Source: Candidatus Bathyarchaeota archaeon
GTDB lineage: Archaea; Thermoproteota; Bathyarchaeia; Bathyarchaeales; Bathyarchaeaceae
Length of the DNA: 21,348 bases
Direction: 5' to 3'
Assembly: GCA_014859755.1 (NCBI GenBank)
Contig: JACUTO010000008.1
Span: 1 to 21,348 of the forward strand
Shown here: in pieces, positions 13,530 through 20,248 of the stretch
How positions within the stretch are numbered: position 1 is the stretch's first letter
How the letters are laid out: every line of letters begins with the position of its first letter
The notes under the pieces: generated by a model
The model's input: only the letters and a program-made list of their open reading frames with translations
Databases searched by the model: none
What the model was told of the DNA's origin: nothing
Program-made: the position numbers and the translations under genes

Positions 13530-14276
13530 TCATGAGGGTTTGTAGGCTCGCACTTTAAGGCTTGAAACCATCTCCATAAAACCATTTCTTGCCAAGATCT
13601 CCACTTTTTCGAATCCAGCGTTCATGATTTTCTGAAGATAGACCTTTTCATCCAGTGCTCCCGCTACGCAAGCAGCCCACATTTCTGGATCCTCACGAAT
13701 TTCGTCAGGAAGTTCGCCTTGCGTAACCATGTCAGAAATCAGCATGCGTCCTCCAGGTCTTAGCACCCTAAAGGCTTCGCTGAAGACCTTGTCTTTGTCT
13801 TGTGAGAGGTTGATGACACAATTGCTGATTATAACATCGACTGTTCTGTCTTCGACAGGAAGGTTTTCGATTTCACCCAGCCGAAACTCCACATTTTCAA
13901 TCTTCATCCTTTCAGCGTTCTTCTTGGCAAGTTGAATCATTTCTTCAGTCATGTCCACACCTATTACCTTCCCCTTAGGACCGACTTTCTTGGCTGCCAA
14001 AAAAGCGTCTATGCCTCCTCCAGAGCCGAGGTCAAGGATCACCTCTCCTTCCCTCAGATCCGCCAGAGCCGTCGGGTTGCCACAGCCTGCTACCGTTCCT
14101 GTCACAGAGTCTGGCAAGCCTTTCAGTTCCTCGTCTGAATAACCGATCATCTTGGCATATGAAGCCCTTGAACTCGCACCGCAACAGGTGGATACGTCGC
14201 AGCACGAGGTTCCCTTTGCCACTTCTGCGTAGTGTTCTTTCACGTGCCGTTTTATTTTCTCGTTTTTCTTCGTCAT
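13530..14276 (-). CDS. arsM: Arsenite S-adenosylmethionine methyltransferase
   Basis: A 248-residue ArsM. SAM motif LDLGSGGGID is at 81-90, with GVDMTEEM following. The three conserved As-binding Cys of the family are at C65 (GTVAGCGNP), C153 (IISNCVINLS) and C203 (WAACVAGAL). Two extra vicinal pairs near the N-terminus (C25/C26 and C31/C32) may collect As(III). Product would be methylated, partly volatile arsenicals, acting on the As(III) that ArsC forms. It is divergent from a PadR regulator through a shared promoter with two dyad operators, one of which lies over its predicted transcription start. The C-terminal SLKVRAYKP strand is typical of the family. Confidence 0.94.
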   Translation of the reverse strand: MTKKNEKIKRHVKEHYAEVAKGTSCCDVSTCCGASSRASYAKMIGYSDEELKGLPDSVTGTVAGCGNPTALADLREGEVILDLGSGGGIDAFLAAKKVGPKGKVIGVDMTEEMIQLAKKNAERMKIENVEFRLGEIENLPVEDRTVDVIISNCVINLSQDKDKVFSEAFRVLRPGGRMLISDMVTQGELPDEIREDPEMWAACVAGALDEKVYLQKIMNAGFEKVEILARNGFMEMVSSLKVRAYKPS

Positions 14277-14292
14277 ACACGATCACGGATTG

Positions 14293-14308
14293 TATTGGAT
14301 GTCCAATA
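14293..14308. promoter_or_regulatory. Operator 1 of the arsM-padR promoter
   Basis: TATTGGA-TG-TCCAATA is a perfect 7-bp dyad with a 2-nt centre. It covers the predicted arsM transcription start on the minus strand. The PadR protein encoded next door is the natural binder. Confidence 0.75.
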
Positions 14309-14321
14309 ATGCTGGCTGGGA

Positions 14322-14331
14322 ATATTTAAAT
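14322..14331. promoter_or_regulatory. Bidirectional TATA element between arsM and padR
   Basis: ATATTTAAAT contains the symmetric ATTTAAAT and lies about 22-26 nt from the predicted starts on both strands (near 14300 for arsM, near 14353 for padR). One TATA box may serve both genes. Confidence 0.55.
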
Positions 14332-14332
14332 G

Positions 14333-14348
14333 TATTGGATACCCAATA
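14333..14348. promoter_or_regulatory. Operator 2 of the arsM-padR promoter
   Basis: TATTGGA-TA-CCCAATA repeats operator 1 with one arm mismatch. Its start is 40 bp from the start of operator 1, and it lies between the TATA element and the padR start. Confidence 0.7.
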
Positions 14349-14362
14349 ATTAACGACCATCA

Positions 14363-14704
14363 ATGTCCAAGGAAAACTACGACATATGTCCCCCTGAATG
14401 TTGCGACATGAGGGGGATGCTCTCCTTTCTGATATTGTGGCTGCTGTCAAAGAGGCCCATGTATGGACAGGAACTCGCAGAGGAGATCGGTAAGAGAAGG
14501 GGAACCAAACCCAATCCTGGAACCATTTATCCAGCGCTGAAGGAATTGAAGAAACGGGGTCTAATAAAATCAAAGAAGGAGGGAAGAGTAACCAACTACC
14601 ACATAACAGAGGAAGGAAGAAAAGGAATTCAAAAAGCCTGCGAATATTTTTGCAAAGCCTTCGGAGAAATCTTTCAGGAACGTATGAAAATCGACAGAAG
14701 CTAA
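14363..14704 (+). CDS. PadR-family regulator with Cys motifs, likely arsenic-responsive
   Basis: A 113-residue PadR-type winged-helix repressor. The domain runs about 18-87: MLSFLILWLLSKRPMYGQELAEEI, PNPGTIYPALKELKKRGLI, and a wing with GRVTNYHITEEGRK. Two Cys groups flank it: CPPECC at C9, C13 and C14 before the domain, and C93/C97 in the C-terminal dimerisation helix (KACEYFCKAF). Vicinal and i,i+4 thiols like these suit As(III) binding, as in ArsR-type sensors, but this is inferred. The gene is divergent from arsM with both operators in between, giving a simple repressor circuit that controls arsM and itself. Confidence 0.88.
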   Translation: MSKENYDICPPECCDMRGMLSFLILWLLSKRPMYGQELAEEIGKRRGTKPNPGTIYPALKELKKRGLIKSKKEGRVTNYHITEEGRKGIQKACEYFCKAFGEIFQERMKIDRS

Positions 14705-14749
14705 TGGTTACATCCCGTTAAATCTTCGAGGGAACTATCTCTAACCTGA

Positions 14750-15829
14750 CTATCGCTTTTTGTTGAAGGGGCAAACTTTGATGCAGATGTTACAATCAAT
14801 TCCTGTTTCACACCAAAATCCAAAACATCTTTCTCCATTCACTGGCCATTTCAATACTCCTGAGCTGTTGGACACAGTTATCGCATTGGCTGTTTTGTCC
14901 TCGCTGATGGCGTCAACAGGACAGTTTTCCAAGCATTTCTTACATTTCTCGCAATACTCTTGCACTCCAAAGTCAATTGGTTTGTCCGGCTTCAGGGAAA
15001 GATCTGTAAGCACTTTGCAGAGTCTTACCCTTGGTCCAAATTGAGGGGTAATCAACAATCCGTTTCTTCCCAGTTCACCCAATCCTGCGTCTATGGCAAG
15101 CGGAATGCTTAGCGCGGTATCGTTGCCGCAGGGGAGGGCTTGGTAACCCAGATTTCGAATAAACTGGGCCAAGAGGCTGGAGACGAAAGCCATTTTGGAG
15201 TATCCCAGTCCGGTTGTAGCAGACGCTCCAATGTCTGACGTGGCAAACTTGTCGTAGTCCATTTCTATGGCCATCACTATGGCAAATTTGTATTGTTTGT
15301 GGAGTCTTATCGGATCATTTTGTCCAGTTAATCTGTTGTGGGAGTGGGAATAGACCCAAAACTCGTTCAGTCTAGTTATTCCAACCATGTCTGCCCCATA
15401 GAATCTGCCTGCGCTTTTTATTTTCGTAGAAGCAGTAGCGGGATTGCTGACTTTGGCTTTTCGAAACTTCGTTTCTGAGTCGAGGTTTTCTTCAGGAACT
15501 TCAAGGCTTTTCCAAGAGTAGAGTCCGTCGTTCCCGTGCATAAATCCGGCGAAAGTTCCCAGAGTGTTTGCCACATACCAGGAGGCGTCTCTTAGGGCGT
15601 AGTCTTCAAGCAAATTCTCCTTTCGAATTCGCTCATCACGAGTCCTCTGGTATTTCCTTCTCAACTTCTGAAAAGAAGCGTCCCAAGAAGTCCTGCTCAA
15701 TATGGTATACTTTTGATTAAAGCGCTTGAGTGGGCCGATTGCTTGATATTTTGGCTTTTCGATAGTTTTTGCTCTCAATGGTTTTCCCAGTCTGGAAAGA
15801 AATGGTATGAGACTGAAATAGTTTACCAC
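14750..15829 (-). CDS. Reductive-dehalogenase-like 2[4Fe-4S] protein, cytoplasmic
   Basis: A 359-residue protein from a GTG at 15829. It resembles the core of RdhA, the cobalamin-dependent reductive dehalogenase: GRFYGADMVGI near 141-151, GYQALPCGND, GLGELGRNGLLITPQFGPRVRL (about 249-270), then cluster 1 as C293-x2-C296-x2-C299-x3-C303-P and cluster 2 with C346-x2-C349-x3-C353-P plus C335 or C340. There is no Tat signal, so it would act in the cytoplasm, and no RdhB anchor gene is nearby. It ends three residues after CPFNK, so the C-terminal extension seen in respiratory RdhA is missing; the downstream sequence does not restore it. Epoxyqueuosine reductase (QueG) is a related alternative. Substrate unknown. 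Confidence 0.78.
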   Translation of the reverse strand: MVNYFSLIPFLSRLGKPLRAKTIEKPKYQAIGPLKRFNQKYTILSRTSWDASFQKLRRKYQRTRDERIRKENLLEDYALRDASWYVANTLGTFAGFMHGNDGLYSWKSLEVPEENLDSETKFRKAKVSNPATASTKIKSAGRFYGADMVGITRLNEFWVYSHSHNRLTGQNDPIRLHKQYKFAIVMAIEMDYDKFATSDIGASATTGLGYSKMAFVSSLLAQFIRNLGYQALPCGNDTALSIPLAIDAGLGELGRNGLLITPQFGPRVRLCKVLTDLSLKPDKPIDFGVQEYCEKCKKCLENCPVDAISEDKTANAITVSNSSGVLKWPVNGERCFGFWCETGIDCNICIKVCPFNKKR

Positions 15830-15868
15830 TCTCGTTCAGGTCACGGCGATGTTTGGTGCTTGCTTGAA

Positions 15869-15875
15869 GCGCGCG
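15869..15875. repeat. GCGCGCG tract after the SDR gene
   Basis: A 7-nt tract 16 nt past the SDR stop on the minus strand, in the short gap before the dehalogenase-like gene. Confidence 0.6.
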
Positions 15876-15890
15876 TCCCTTTACCTTAGC

Positions 15891-16649
15891 TCACCGCGCT
15901 GTCGAGCCGCCGTCAACCACCAAAACGGAACCGGTCACGAAGGAAGATTCCTCTGAGGCTAGGTACAGTGCCGCGTATGCGATGTCTGTGGGCTTGCCCA
16001 AGCGACGTAACGGTATTTCTCGCGTCACTTCCCGCAGTTTTCTCTGCCTTTGTCTTTCACCTACAAATCGGATCAGTAGAGGAGTCTCGGTTGCTCCGGG
16101 GCAGATGCAGTTGACTCGGATTCCGTAGGGCGCACATTGCAGTGCTAATGATCTTGTCAACGCGATTATTCCTCCTTTCGAGGCGGAGTACGCCGGGCGA
16201 CTCGTTGAACCTACTAGTCCCAGTTCTGACGCCGTGTTTATGATTGAGCCTTTGGTTTTCTTCATGTGGGGAATCGCGTATTTGCAACCTAGGAAGACGC
16301 TTTTCAAATTTACGTCTATGACACGGTTCCAGTCGTCCTCTTTCATTTTCCAGAGTGATCCTCCTGAGCCTTCAATCCCAGCGTTGTTGAAGAGTACGTC
16401 GAGTTTTCCGAGATTGGTTGTGCACGTTTTGATCATCGTCCTTACTTCATCAGCCTTAGAAACGTCAACCACTGCCTGAATTGCTGTTCCTCCGTTTTTT
16501 GAAATCTCCTCAACTGTTTCTCTTCCCAGACTCTGTTCGATGTCAGCGACCACAACTTTTGCTCCTTCTCTGGCAAAGAGATTCGATGTGGCTCGTCCTA
16601 TGCCTGAACCAGCCCCTGTGACTATGGCCACTTTACCGCCCAATCGCAT
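15891..16649 (-). CDS. Short-chain dehydrogenase/reductase
   Basis: A 252-residue classical SDR. I chose the ATG at 16649, with GGAGATG about 9 nt upstream; a TTG at 16670 is less likely. The nucleotide-binding TGAGSGIG is at 11-18, D-rich VADIEQS suggests NAD(H) preference, NNAG is at 88-91, the catalytic S141, Y154 and K158 are in place (YSASK), and the C-terminal SFVTGSVLVVDGGSTAR is typical of FabG-like enzymes. The substrate is unknown. It is upstream of the dehalogenase-like gene on the same strand (gap about 60 nt), so the two might be co-transcribed. Confidence 0.92.
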   Translation of the reverse strand: MRLGGKVAIVTGAGSGIGRATSNLFAREGAKVVVADIEQSLGRETVEEISKNGGTAIQAVVDVSKADEVRTMIKTCTTNLGKLDVLFNNAGIEGSGGSLWKMKEDDWNRVIDVNLKSVFLGCKYAIPHMKKTKGSIINTASELGLVGSTSRPAYSASKGGIIALTRSLALQCAPYGIRVNCICPGATETPLLIRFVGERQRQRKLREVTREIPLRRLGKPTDIAYAALYLASEESSFVTGSVLVVDGGSTAR

Positions 16650-16760
16650 GGAAACTACATCTCCGAACAAACCTTAGAGGCCCCATCATACATATGAGTT
16701 TTCTAACGCCGGAGTTTTGCAGTGTTGTGTTTGTGTGTAGACCTGTTGTAGGCCCCCTTT

Positions 16761-16774
16761 ATTTGGGTCCAAAT
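16761..16774. repeat. Perfect 14-nt palindrome
   Basis: ATTTGG-GT-CCAAAT, a 6-bp dyad with a 2-nt centre, about 110 nt upstream of the SDR start. It could be an operator; nothing ties it to a given regulator. Confidence 0.4.
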
Positions 16775-16870
16775 ATGTTCGTGTTGTGTTTTTTGGGGTT
16801 TTTAGGTTTTTGTGTTTAGGAAGGGTTTTTTAGCTTTGTGAGAATTTACTATCGGTAAATACAGGTAGTA

Positions 16871-16884
16871 TCGGTAGATACCGA
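16871..16884. repeat. Perfect 14-nt palindrome with nearby half-copy
   Basis: TCGGTA-GA-TACCGA is a perfect 6-bp dyad. TATCGGTA also occurs at 16850-16857 and 16869-16876, 19 bp apart. Repeated dyads of this sort usually mark protein-binding sites; the gene they serve is unclear. Confidence 0.45.
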
Positions 16885-17108
16885 AGGTATTACATTCTTT
16901 CCAGATTGTTTGGCTTTCACCTTGGTGTTGAACACGGATTTCGTTGATTTTATGCTTAAGGCAATCTTTGCAAACGCCGCGGAGATGTCTCCAGCAAACT
17001 TCCTTTTTTTCATGGGGTCTATGAAAGAACAAGCTCGAACCATAGAATGTACGTCGCAAAATGTTCGGAAACGAAAAAAGAGAAGGCTGTTGGCGAAGCA
17101 CATCCCCA

Positions 17109-17197
17109 CTCTAACGTGAAGCAGCTAGAGAGTGTCTTCTTCTGTGGACTGCGACTGTTAGTAGTGTTGCTATCATGGATGGCGGTAATGTTAGAGT
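17109..17197. repeat. 8-bp inverted repeat around a 73-nt spacer
   Basis: ACTCTAAC at 17109-17116 pairs with GTTAGAGT at 17190-17197. No box C/D, H/ACA or tRNA features are seen in between, so an RNA gene is not supported. Confidence 0.3.
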
Positions 17198-17242
17198 AAA
17201 ATCTTAATTGTGGGTTTTTCCAGGTGGTGAGAAGGTGGAAGA

Positions 17243-17449
17243 ATGAAGAAATCGACGAGCTGGTTGATCACGGCGTTGCTTTTCACTGTCTGCTCTCTCC
17301 TTCAAGGAGTGGGTGCTGTTAGGTACGTTGCTAGGTTGCCCGACGACTCTGTTGGGATTGGACTTTATGTTGTTAACGTCGTTCTGTTTGCCGTTGTTGC
17401 AGTCGGGTTCTACACCGGATGGATGAAAGAAAAGCGCAAGGAAGCGTAG
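17243..17449 (+). CDS. Small two-helix membrane protein
   Basis: A 68-residue protein from an ATG preceded by a purine-rich GAGAAGGTGGAAG. Two hydrophobic helices are at about 6-26 and 41-57, joined by a polar loop (RYVARLPDDSVG), with a basic cytoplasmic tail (GWMKEKRKEA). The positive-inside rule puts both ends in the cytoplasm. No known family. The next gene, also a membrane protein, starts about 130 nt on, so the two may be linked. Confidence 0.6.
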   Translation: MKKSTSWLITALLFTVCSLLQGVGAVRYVARLPDDSVGIGLYVVNVVLFAVVAVGFYTGWMKEKRKEA

Positions 17450-17531
17450 GCGCTGGCATAGGTAAAGCGTGACTGAGGGTTTTGATTCGTTCTCCTTTTT
17501 CGCCTTGTATACCAGAGACGGGGTGGAGGTT

Positions 17532-17537
17532 CGCGCG
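17532..17537. repeat. CGCGCG tract
   Basis: A 6-nt tract 44 nt before the start I chose for the next gene; it would be coding only if translation began at a TTG further upstream. Confidence 0.45.
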
Positions 17538-17580
17538 TAAAGCATATGAGTGGTTGCTTTGCTCTAGGTTAGCGTTGGTT

Positions 17581-18087
17581 GTGGTTGAGATTTCGAAGGA
17601 TACAGCTGCTTTAGGTTCTGAATTTCCTTATTGTGACTCACTTCAGCTCATGATGACAATCTTGTTTTTTGTGGTGTGGGGGCTAGACTCTTTTGTCTAC
17701 GGCTGTTCAACGGTTCTGGTTGGGTTGATTCCTCTTCCTCTGCGCTTGTTTCTGGCGTTTCTTTCGCTGGGTGTGGGTGTGTATCTCGGGGCGAAGTCGC
17801 ACAGGGTGATCTTCGGTGAGGCGCGCGACCGACCCGTGTTGGTTGACTCAGGTGTGTATTCGCGGGTTCGGCATCCCATGTATCTGGGAATTCTGATGTT
17901 TTGCCTAGGATTTTTCTTCGCTATTCCCTCGCTTCTTTCCCTGGGAGTTTGGGTTGGGTTCTTCATCCTATACGATAAGATGGCGGCGTATGAAGAGAAA
18001 GACCTCGTTCGCTTGCTGGGGGAAGAGTACACCGCCTACCAGAAGCGGGTGCCGAAATGGCTTATTCGGCTGAGATCCAAGAGCTGA
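17581..18087 (+). CDS. Isoprenylcysteine carboxyl methyltransferase-like membrane protein
   Basis: About 168 residues from a GTG at 17581. The start is uncertain: the frame is open from 17482, and the ATG at 17650 would cut off the EFPYCDSLQL segment that precedes the first helix. Membrane helices run through ILFFVVWGLDSFVYG, LRLFLAFLSLGVGVYLG and a C-terminal hydrophobic pair. The family signature is present: LVDSGVYSRVRHPMYLGIL followed by YEEKDLVRLLGEEYTAYQKRVPKWL, the SAM-binding region of ICMT/PEMT-like proteins. Archaeal members have unknown substrates, possibly a lipid or isoprenoid thiol. A (CG)3 tract at 17821-17827 lies inside this gene, the only coding example in the window. Confidence 0.82.
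   Translation: MVEISKDTAALGSEFPYCDSLQLMMTILFFVVWGLDSFVYGCSTVLVGLIPLPLRLFLAFLSLGVGVYLGAKSHRVIFGEARDRPVLVDSGVYSRVRHPMYLGILMFCLGFFFAIPSLLSLGVWVGFFILYDKMAAYEEKDLVRLLGEEYTAYQKRVPKWLIRLRSKS
17821..17827. repeat. GCGCGCG tract inside a gene
   Basis: The only alternating GC tract of 6 nt or more in clear coding sequence, in the codons for EARDR of the ICMT-like protein. Confidence 0.6.
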
Positions 18088-18096
18088 CTGTGTGAT

Positions 18097-18102
18097 CGCG
18101 CG
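18097..18102. repeat. CGCGCG tract after the ICMT-like gene
   Basis: A 6-nt tract 10 nt past the stop at 18087. Confidence 0.55.
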
Positions 18103-18263
18103 GATTTATCGTTAGATTCGCCTCATTTTGATTGATCAGATGTGTGTATACGAAACGTTTCAGGGGTTTACGCCTGTATTCTCAATTTATACTGTTGATT
18201 CATAACTCTTTTAGCGTCACAGCTGAACGAGAACAGCAAAGGTCTGCATATGGAGAGATAGAA

Positions 18264-18866
18264 ATGAGTAAGAAACGACTCCTAATCGCGTTGCTGACGT
18301 TTGTATCTTTGACGGTTATTCCCTTTGGTGTGCAAGCTACGACAATCACCGCGTGCACCTTTGACAAGGACACGTACCAGCAAGGAGAAACAGGCTACAT
18401 CACAGTCACCATATACAACGACAGAGAGAACAAAATCAGGGTCACCGACCTAACCGCTACGATTAACTATTACTACACTGACGGAAACGTCTATCTACAG
18501 AAGTTCTTTACCGACGCGGCTCTGCCCGTTGAAATTGAGCAGGGAAATTCAAGCAGCTTCTACGTTCCTTTCAGCCTGCCGATTAACATCGCTTCGGGCT
18601 ACACGAAGGTTGATGTGAAAGCCGTAACCGAGCTTTGGAGCCTTCAGTCGGAGAGGTGGTTCGCATCAGAACATCCAACTTACCAACTGACACTGTTCAC
18701 AGAGTCCCCTTATAAAGAACAGCTGGAGGAGCAGGTGGCGATCAACAAGAATGTCACGAACATGATGTACCTCCTCGGAGTGACGACGATGGTTTTCGCG
18801 GCGGTGACTGTGTTTCTCTTCGTCCTCAACAGAAGAGCGAGAGCCCTCACGCAACCCATAGCCTAA
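18264..18866 (+). CDS. Secreted, membrane-anchored protein of unknown function
   Basis: A 200-residue protein from the ATG at 18264, with GGAGAG about 7 nt upstream; the frame is open from 18132 but that extension lacks a signal. Residues 1-25 look like a signal peptide (KKRLLIALLTFVSLTVIPFGVQA). The exported part opens TTITACTFDKDTYQQGETGYITVTIYN, a beta-sandwich-like (CARDB/Ig-like) pattern, and holds N-glycosylation-type sequons. A C-terminal helix at about 170-192 (MMYLLGVTTMVFAAVTVFLFVL) and basic NRRAR tail anchor it with the tail inside. Likely a cell-surface protein; no known family. Confidence 0.75.
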   Translation: MSKKRLLIALLTFVSLTVIPFGVQATTITACTFDKDTYQQGETGYITVTIYNDRENKIRVTDLTATINYYYTDGNVYLQKFFTDAALPVEIEQGNSSSFYVPFSLPINIASGYTKVDVKAVTELWSLQSERWFASEHPTYQLTLFTESPYKEQLEEQVAINKNVTNMMYLLGVTTMVFAAVTVFLFVLNRRARALTQPIA

Positions 18867-18867
18867 A

Positions 18868-18874
18868 CGCGCGC
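18868..18874. repeat. CGCGCGC tract directly after the surface-protein gene
   Basis: Begins 2 nt past the last base of the stop codon and precedes a pyrimidine-rich terminator-like segment, the same layout as after trmO. Confidence 0.65.
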
Positions 18875-18891
18875 TCGCCTGATCTTCCCTC

Positions 18892-18897
18892 TTTTTT
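18892..18897 (+). terminator. T-run after the surface-protein gene
   Basis: TTTTTT within CTTCCCTCTTTTTTGTTATAG, about 25 nt after the stop. A plausible archaeal termination site. Confidence 0.4.
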
Positions 18898-18919
18898 GTT
18901 ATAGTTATTGTTTACGCTT

Positions 18920-18925
18920 GCGCGC
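18920..18925. repeat. GCGCGC tract
   Basis: A second tract in the same gap, about 50 nt before the ATG of the 18976 gene. Confidence 0.5.
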
Positions 18926-18975
18926 ATAGAAGCTATTATTTATGTTTCTTGCTATTGATAGTTGGTGAACAGTTG

Positions 18976-19143
18976 ATGTCGAAGAAGCTTCACACCGGAA
19001 CGTTAGCCCCCTACGATGAACCATTTCATTTCATCAAACTTGGAAAGTTCACGATAATCAATAAGACAGCCAAGAGCCTGAAGATAACGATTTACGGTTT
19101 CAAGATAACCATCGAGGAAGCTGAGAAGGAGTTTGGCTTCTGA
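18976..19143 (+). CDS. Small protein of unknown function
   Basis: A 55-residue protein from the ATG at 18976, with GGTGA about 8 nt upstream; an in-frame ATG at 18949 lacks such a site. It is rich in Lys and beta-type residues: KLGKFTIINKTAKSLKITIYGFKITIEEAEKEFGF, read here in parts, suggests three short strands and a final helix. No family is recognised. The HAD gene starts 46 nt after its stop, so it may be in the same transcript. Confidence 0.6.
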   Translation: MSKKLHTGTLAPYDEPFHFIKLGKFTIINKTAKSLKITIYGFKITIEEAEKEFGF

Positions 19144-19189
19144 GGAGAACCTGTGATCTCGCTTTCACTTGCGCGTGGTAGGGAGAACG

Positions 19190-19855
19190 ATGGCTAGGAT
19201 AAAGGTGATTTCTTTCGATTTGGATGGCACGCTTTTCGATAATAGATTTGTTGATTCTGTTTGGCTTGAGGAGATACCGCGGTTATACGCAGTTGAGAAG
19301 GGAGTTTCCGTTGACGACGCGAGGAAAATCGTGAAGAGAGAATACGATGGGGTGGGCAAGGAGAGGCTTGAGTGGTACGACATTCGCTACTGGATAAGGA
19401 GGTTCGGCCTCAACGTCGAAGCGGAAGAACTGCTGAGGAACTTCGAACACAGAATAAAGCCTTATCCGGAGGTGCCCACCGTGCTGGAGCAACTGAAGCA
19501 GAGAGGCTTCACACTGGTCGTTGTGACGAACGCCGGCAGAGAGTTTGTAGAGCTGGAACTCGAGAAGGCCGAGATGAAAGATTGTTTCGAGCGGGTTTTT
19601 TCTTCAACCAGTGATTTCGGTGTGGTCAAGAAAACGGTCAAGCTCTACCAGAGAGTGTGCGGCATCCTCGGAGTCTCCCCGCAGGAGATGATCCACGTAG
19701 GCGACGACCGGAAATTCGACTTCGACGTCCCCAGAAGGCTGGGCATGCTGGCTTTCCACTTGGACAGAACCGGCAAACAGGAAGGGGAGTTTGTGATCCA
19801 TAGTTTACAAGAGTTGAACAGAAGATTGGAAAGAGCTGAGGTTGAAAGCCCCTGA
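19190..19855 (+). CDS. HAD-superfamily hydrolase
   Basis: A 221-residue phosphatase-like protein from the ATG at 19190, with GGTAGGGAG about 4 nt upstream. Motif I is FDLDGTLFDN (nucleophile D10, acid D12), motif II is VVVTNAGRE, motif III the KKTVK Lys, and motif IV HVGDDRKFDFDVPRRLGM. The helical cap between motifs I and II (about 20-85) puts it in subclass I, like phosphoglycolate phosphatase or YjjG-type nucleotidases. The exact substrate cannot be told. It is convergent with the DUF2283 gene, 17 bp apart. Confidence 0.9.
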   Translation: MARIKVISFDLDGTLFDNRFVDSVWLEEIPRLYAVEKGVSVDDARKIVKREYDGVGKERLEWYDIRYWIRRFGLNVEAEELLRNFEHRIKPYPEVPTVLEQLKQRGFTLVVVTNAGREFVELELEKAEMKDCFERVFSSTSDFGVVKKTVKLYQRVCGILGVSPQEMIHVGDDRKFDFDVPRRLGMLAFHLDRTGKQEGEFVIHSLQELNRRLERAEVESP

Positions 19856-19872
19856 AATGCATGCGCGAATTG

Positions 19873-20085
19873 TTAGGTTGTTATGACTTCTTTTTTGGCT
19901 AAGCCTTGGACCATTAATGGAATGATCTTGCTTGCTTTGAGTATTTCCATGAAGAGCGGTTTTCCGTTTTCGTCGAAGTGTGCTATTATGTCGCCTACTT
20001 CCTCGGCGTATGAGAGTTTTCCTTTGTCAGCAACCACTACCGTGAGGATGTCTGCTTCATCGTCGTATTTGATTTTGTAGGCCAT
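19873..20085 (-). CDS. DUF2283-family small protein
   Basis: A 70-residue protein of the DUF2283 family: YKIKYDDEADILTVVV at the start, then EEVGDIIAHFDENGKPLFMEILKASK. DUF2283 genes often follow a small partner gene on the same strand, in what are suspected toxin-antitoxin-like pairs; here the upstream partner appears only as a fragment that overlaps this start by 29 nt. The start ATG at 20085 has GGTGAGGCGAGAG upstream. If the pair was a toxin-antitoxin, this would be the orphan antitoxin side; inference only. Confidence 0.85.
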   Translation of the reverse strand: MAYKIKYDDEADILTVVVADKGKLSYAEEVGDIIAHFDENGKPLFMEILKASKIIPLMVQGLAKKEVITT

Positions 20086-20164
20086 ACCGCTCTCGCCTCA
20101 CCGGATAGAAGGTGATGACAACTAGATAGTCTTTTCTCAGGTTGTCTAATTCTCCAGTTAACAT
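20057..20164 (-). pseudogene. C-terminal fragment of the gene upstream of DUF2283
   Basis: A 35-codon frame from ATG at 20164 to TGA at 20057-20059. Its middle, DYLVVITFYPVRRERYG, looks like the last strand of a small RelE/DUF4258-type partner protein. The frame stays open upstream only into the tRNA-like sequence at 20195-20220, where no family sequence is seen, so the front of the gene seems lost. It overlaps the DUF2283 start. Family similarity is a low-confidence impression. Confidence 0.35.
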
Positions 20165-20194
20165 ACTACTACGGGCAAGAAGAACTGAATGATA

Positions 20195-20220
20195 GGCCGG
20201 GAGAGATTTGAACCTTCGAC
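20195..20220 (-). other. tRNA 3'-end-like fragment
   Basis: On the minus strand GTCGAAGGTTCAAATCTCTC followed by CCGGCC resembles a tRNA T-arm (TTCAAAT loop) and 3' acceptor strand. The T-stem pairs at only four of five positions including one G-U, and no matching 5' half is found within 200 nt upstream. It is either a decayed tRNA or an attachment-site-like tRNA fragment. Seen once in this window. Confidence 0.35.
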
Positions 20221-20242
20221 TTTCTTCGGGTATATCAACGTT

Positions 20243-20248
20243 GCGCGC
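20243..20248. repeat. GCGCGC tract within TTGCGCGCAA
   Basis: The tract is the core of a 10-nt perfect palindrome, just beside the tRNA-like fragment. Confidence 0.5.

Larger units (their letters stand above)
16650..17242. other. Noncoding stretch with palindromes and G/T-rich segment
   Basis: No convincing gene. From about 16720 to 16845 the plus strand is very rich in G and T, with four T-runs of 5-6 nt between 16785 and 16835. Palindromes and inverted repeats are listed separately. Open frames on both strands between 16800 and 17120 overlap each other and none shows a domain or a good start. The SDR promoter must lie at the left edge and the promoter of the 17243 gene at the right edge. 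Confidence 0.5.

Noticed and set aside
16849..17119. Overlapping ORFs on both strands (86, 99 and 69 residues)
   Set aside because: Mutually overlapping, poor starts, no domains, low-complexity ends.
17109..17197. Box C/D or other small RNA between the inverted repeats
   Set aside because: No C, D, H or ACA box could be found.
17482..17580. N-terminal extension of the ICMT-like protein from a TTG
   Set aside because: The extra residues show no membrane or family character and span a GC tract; the GTG at 17581 fits the family better, though this stays uncertain.
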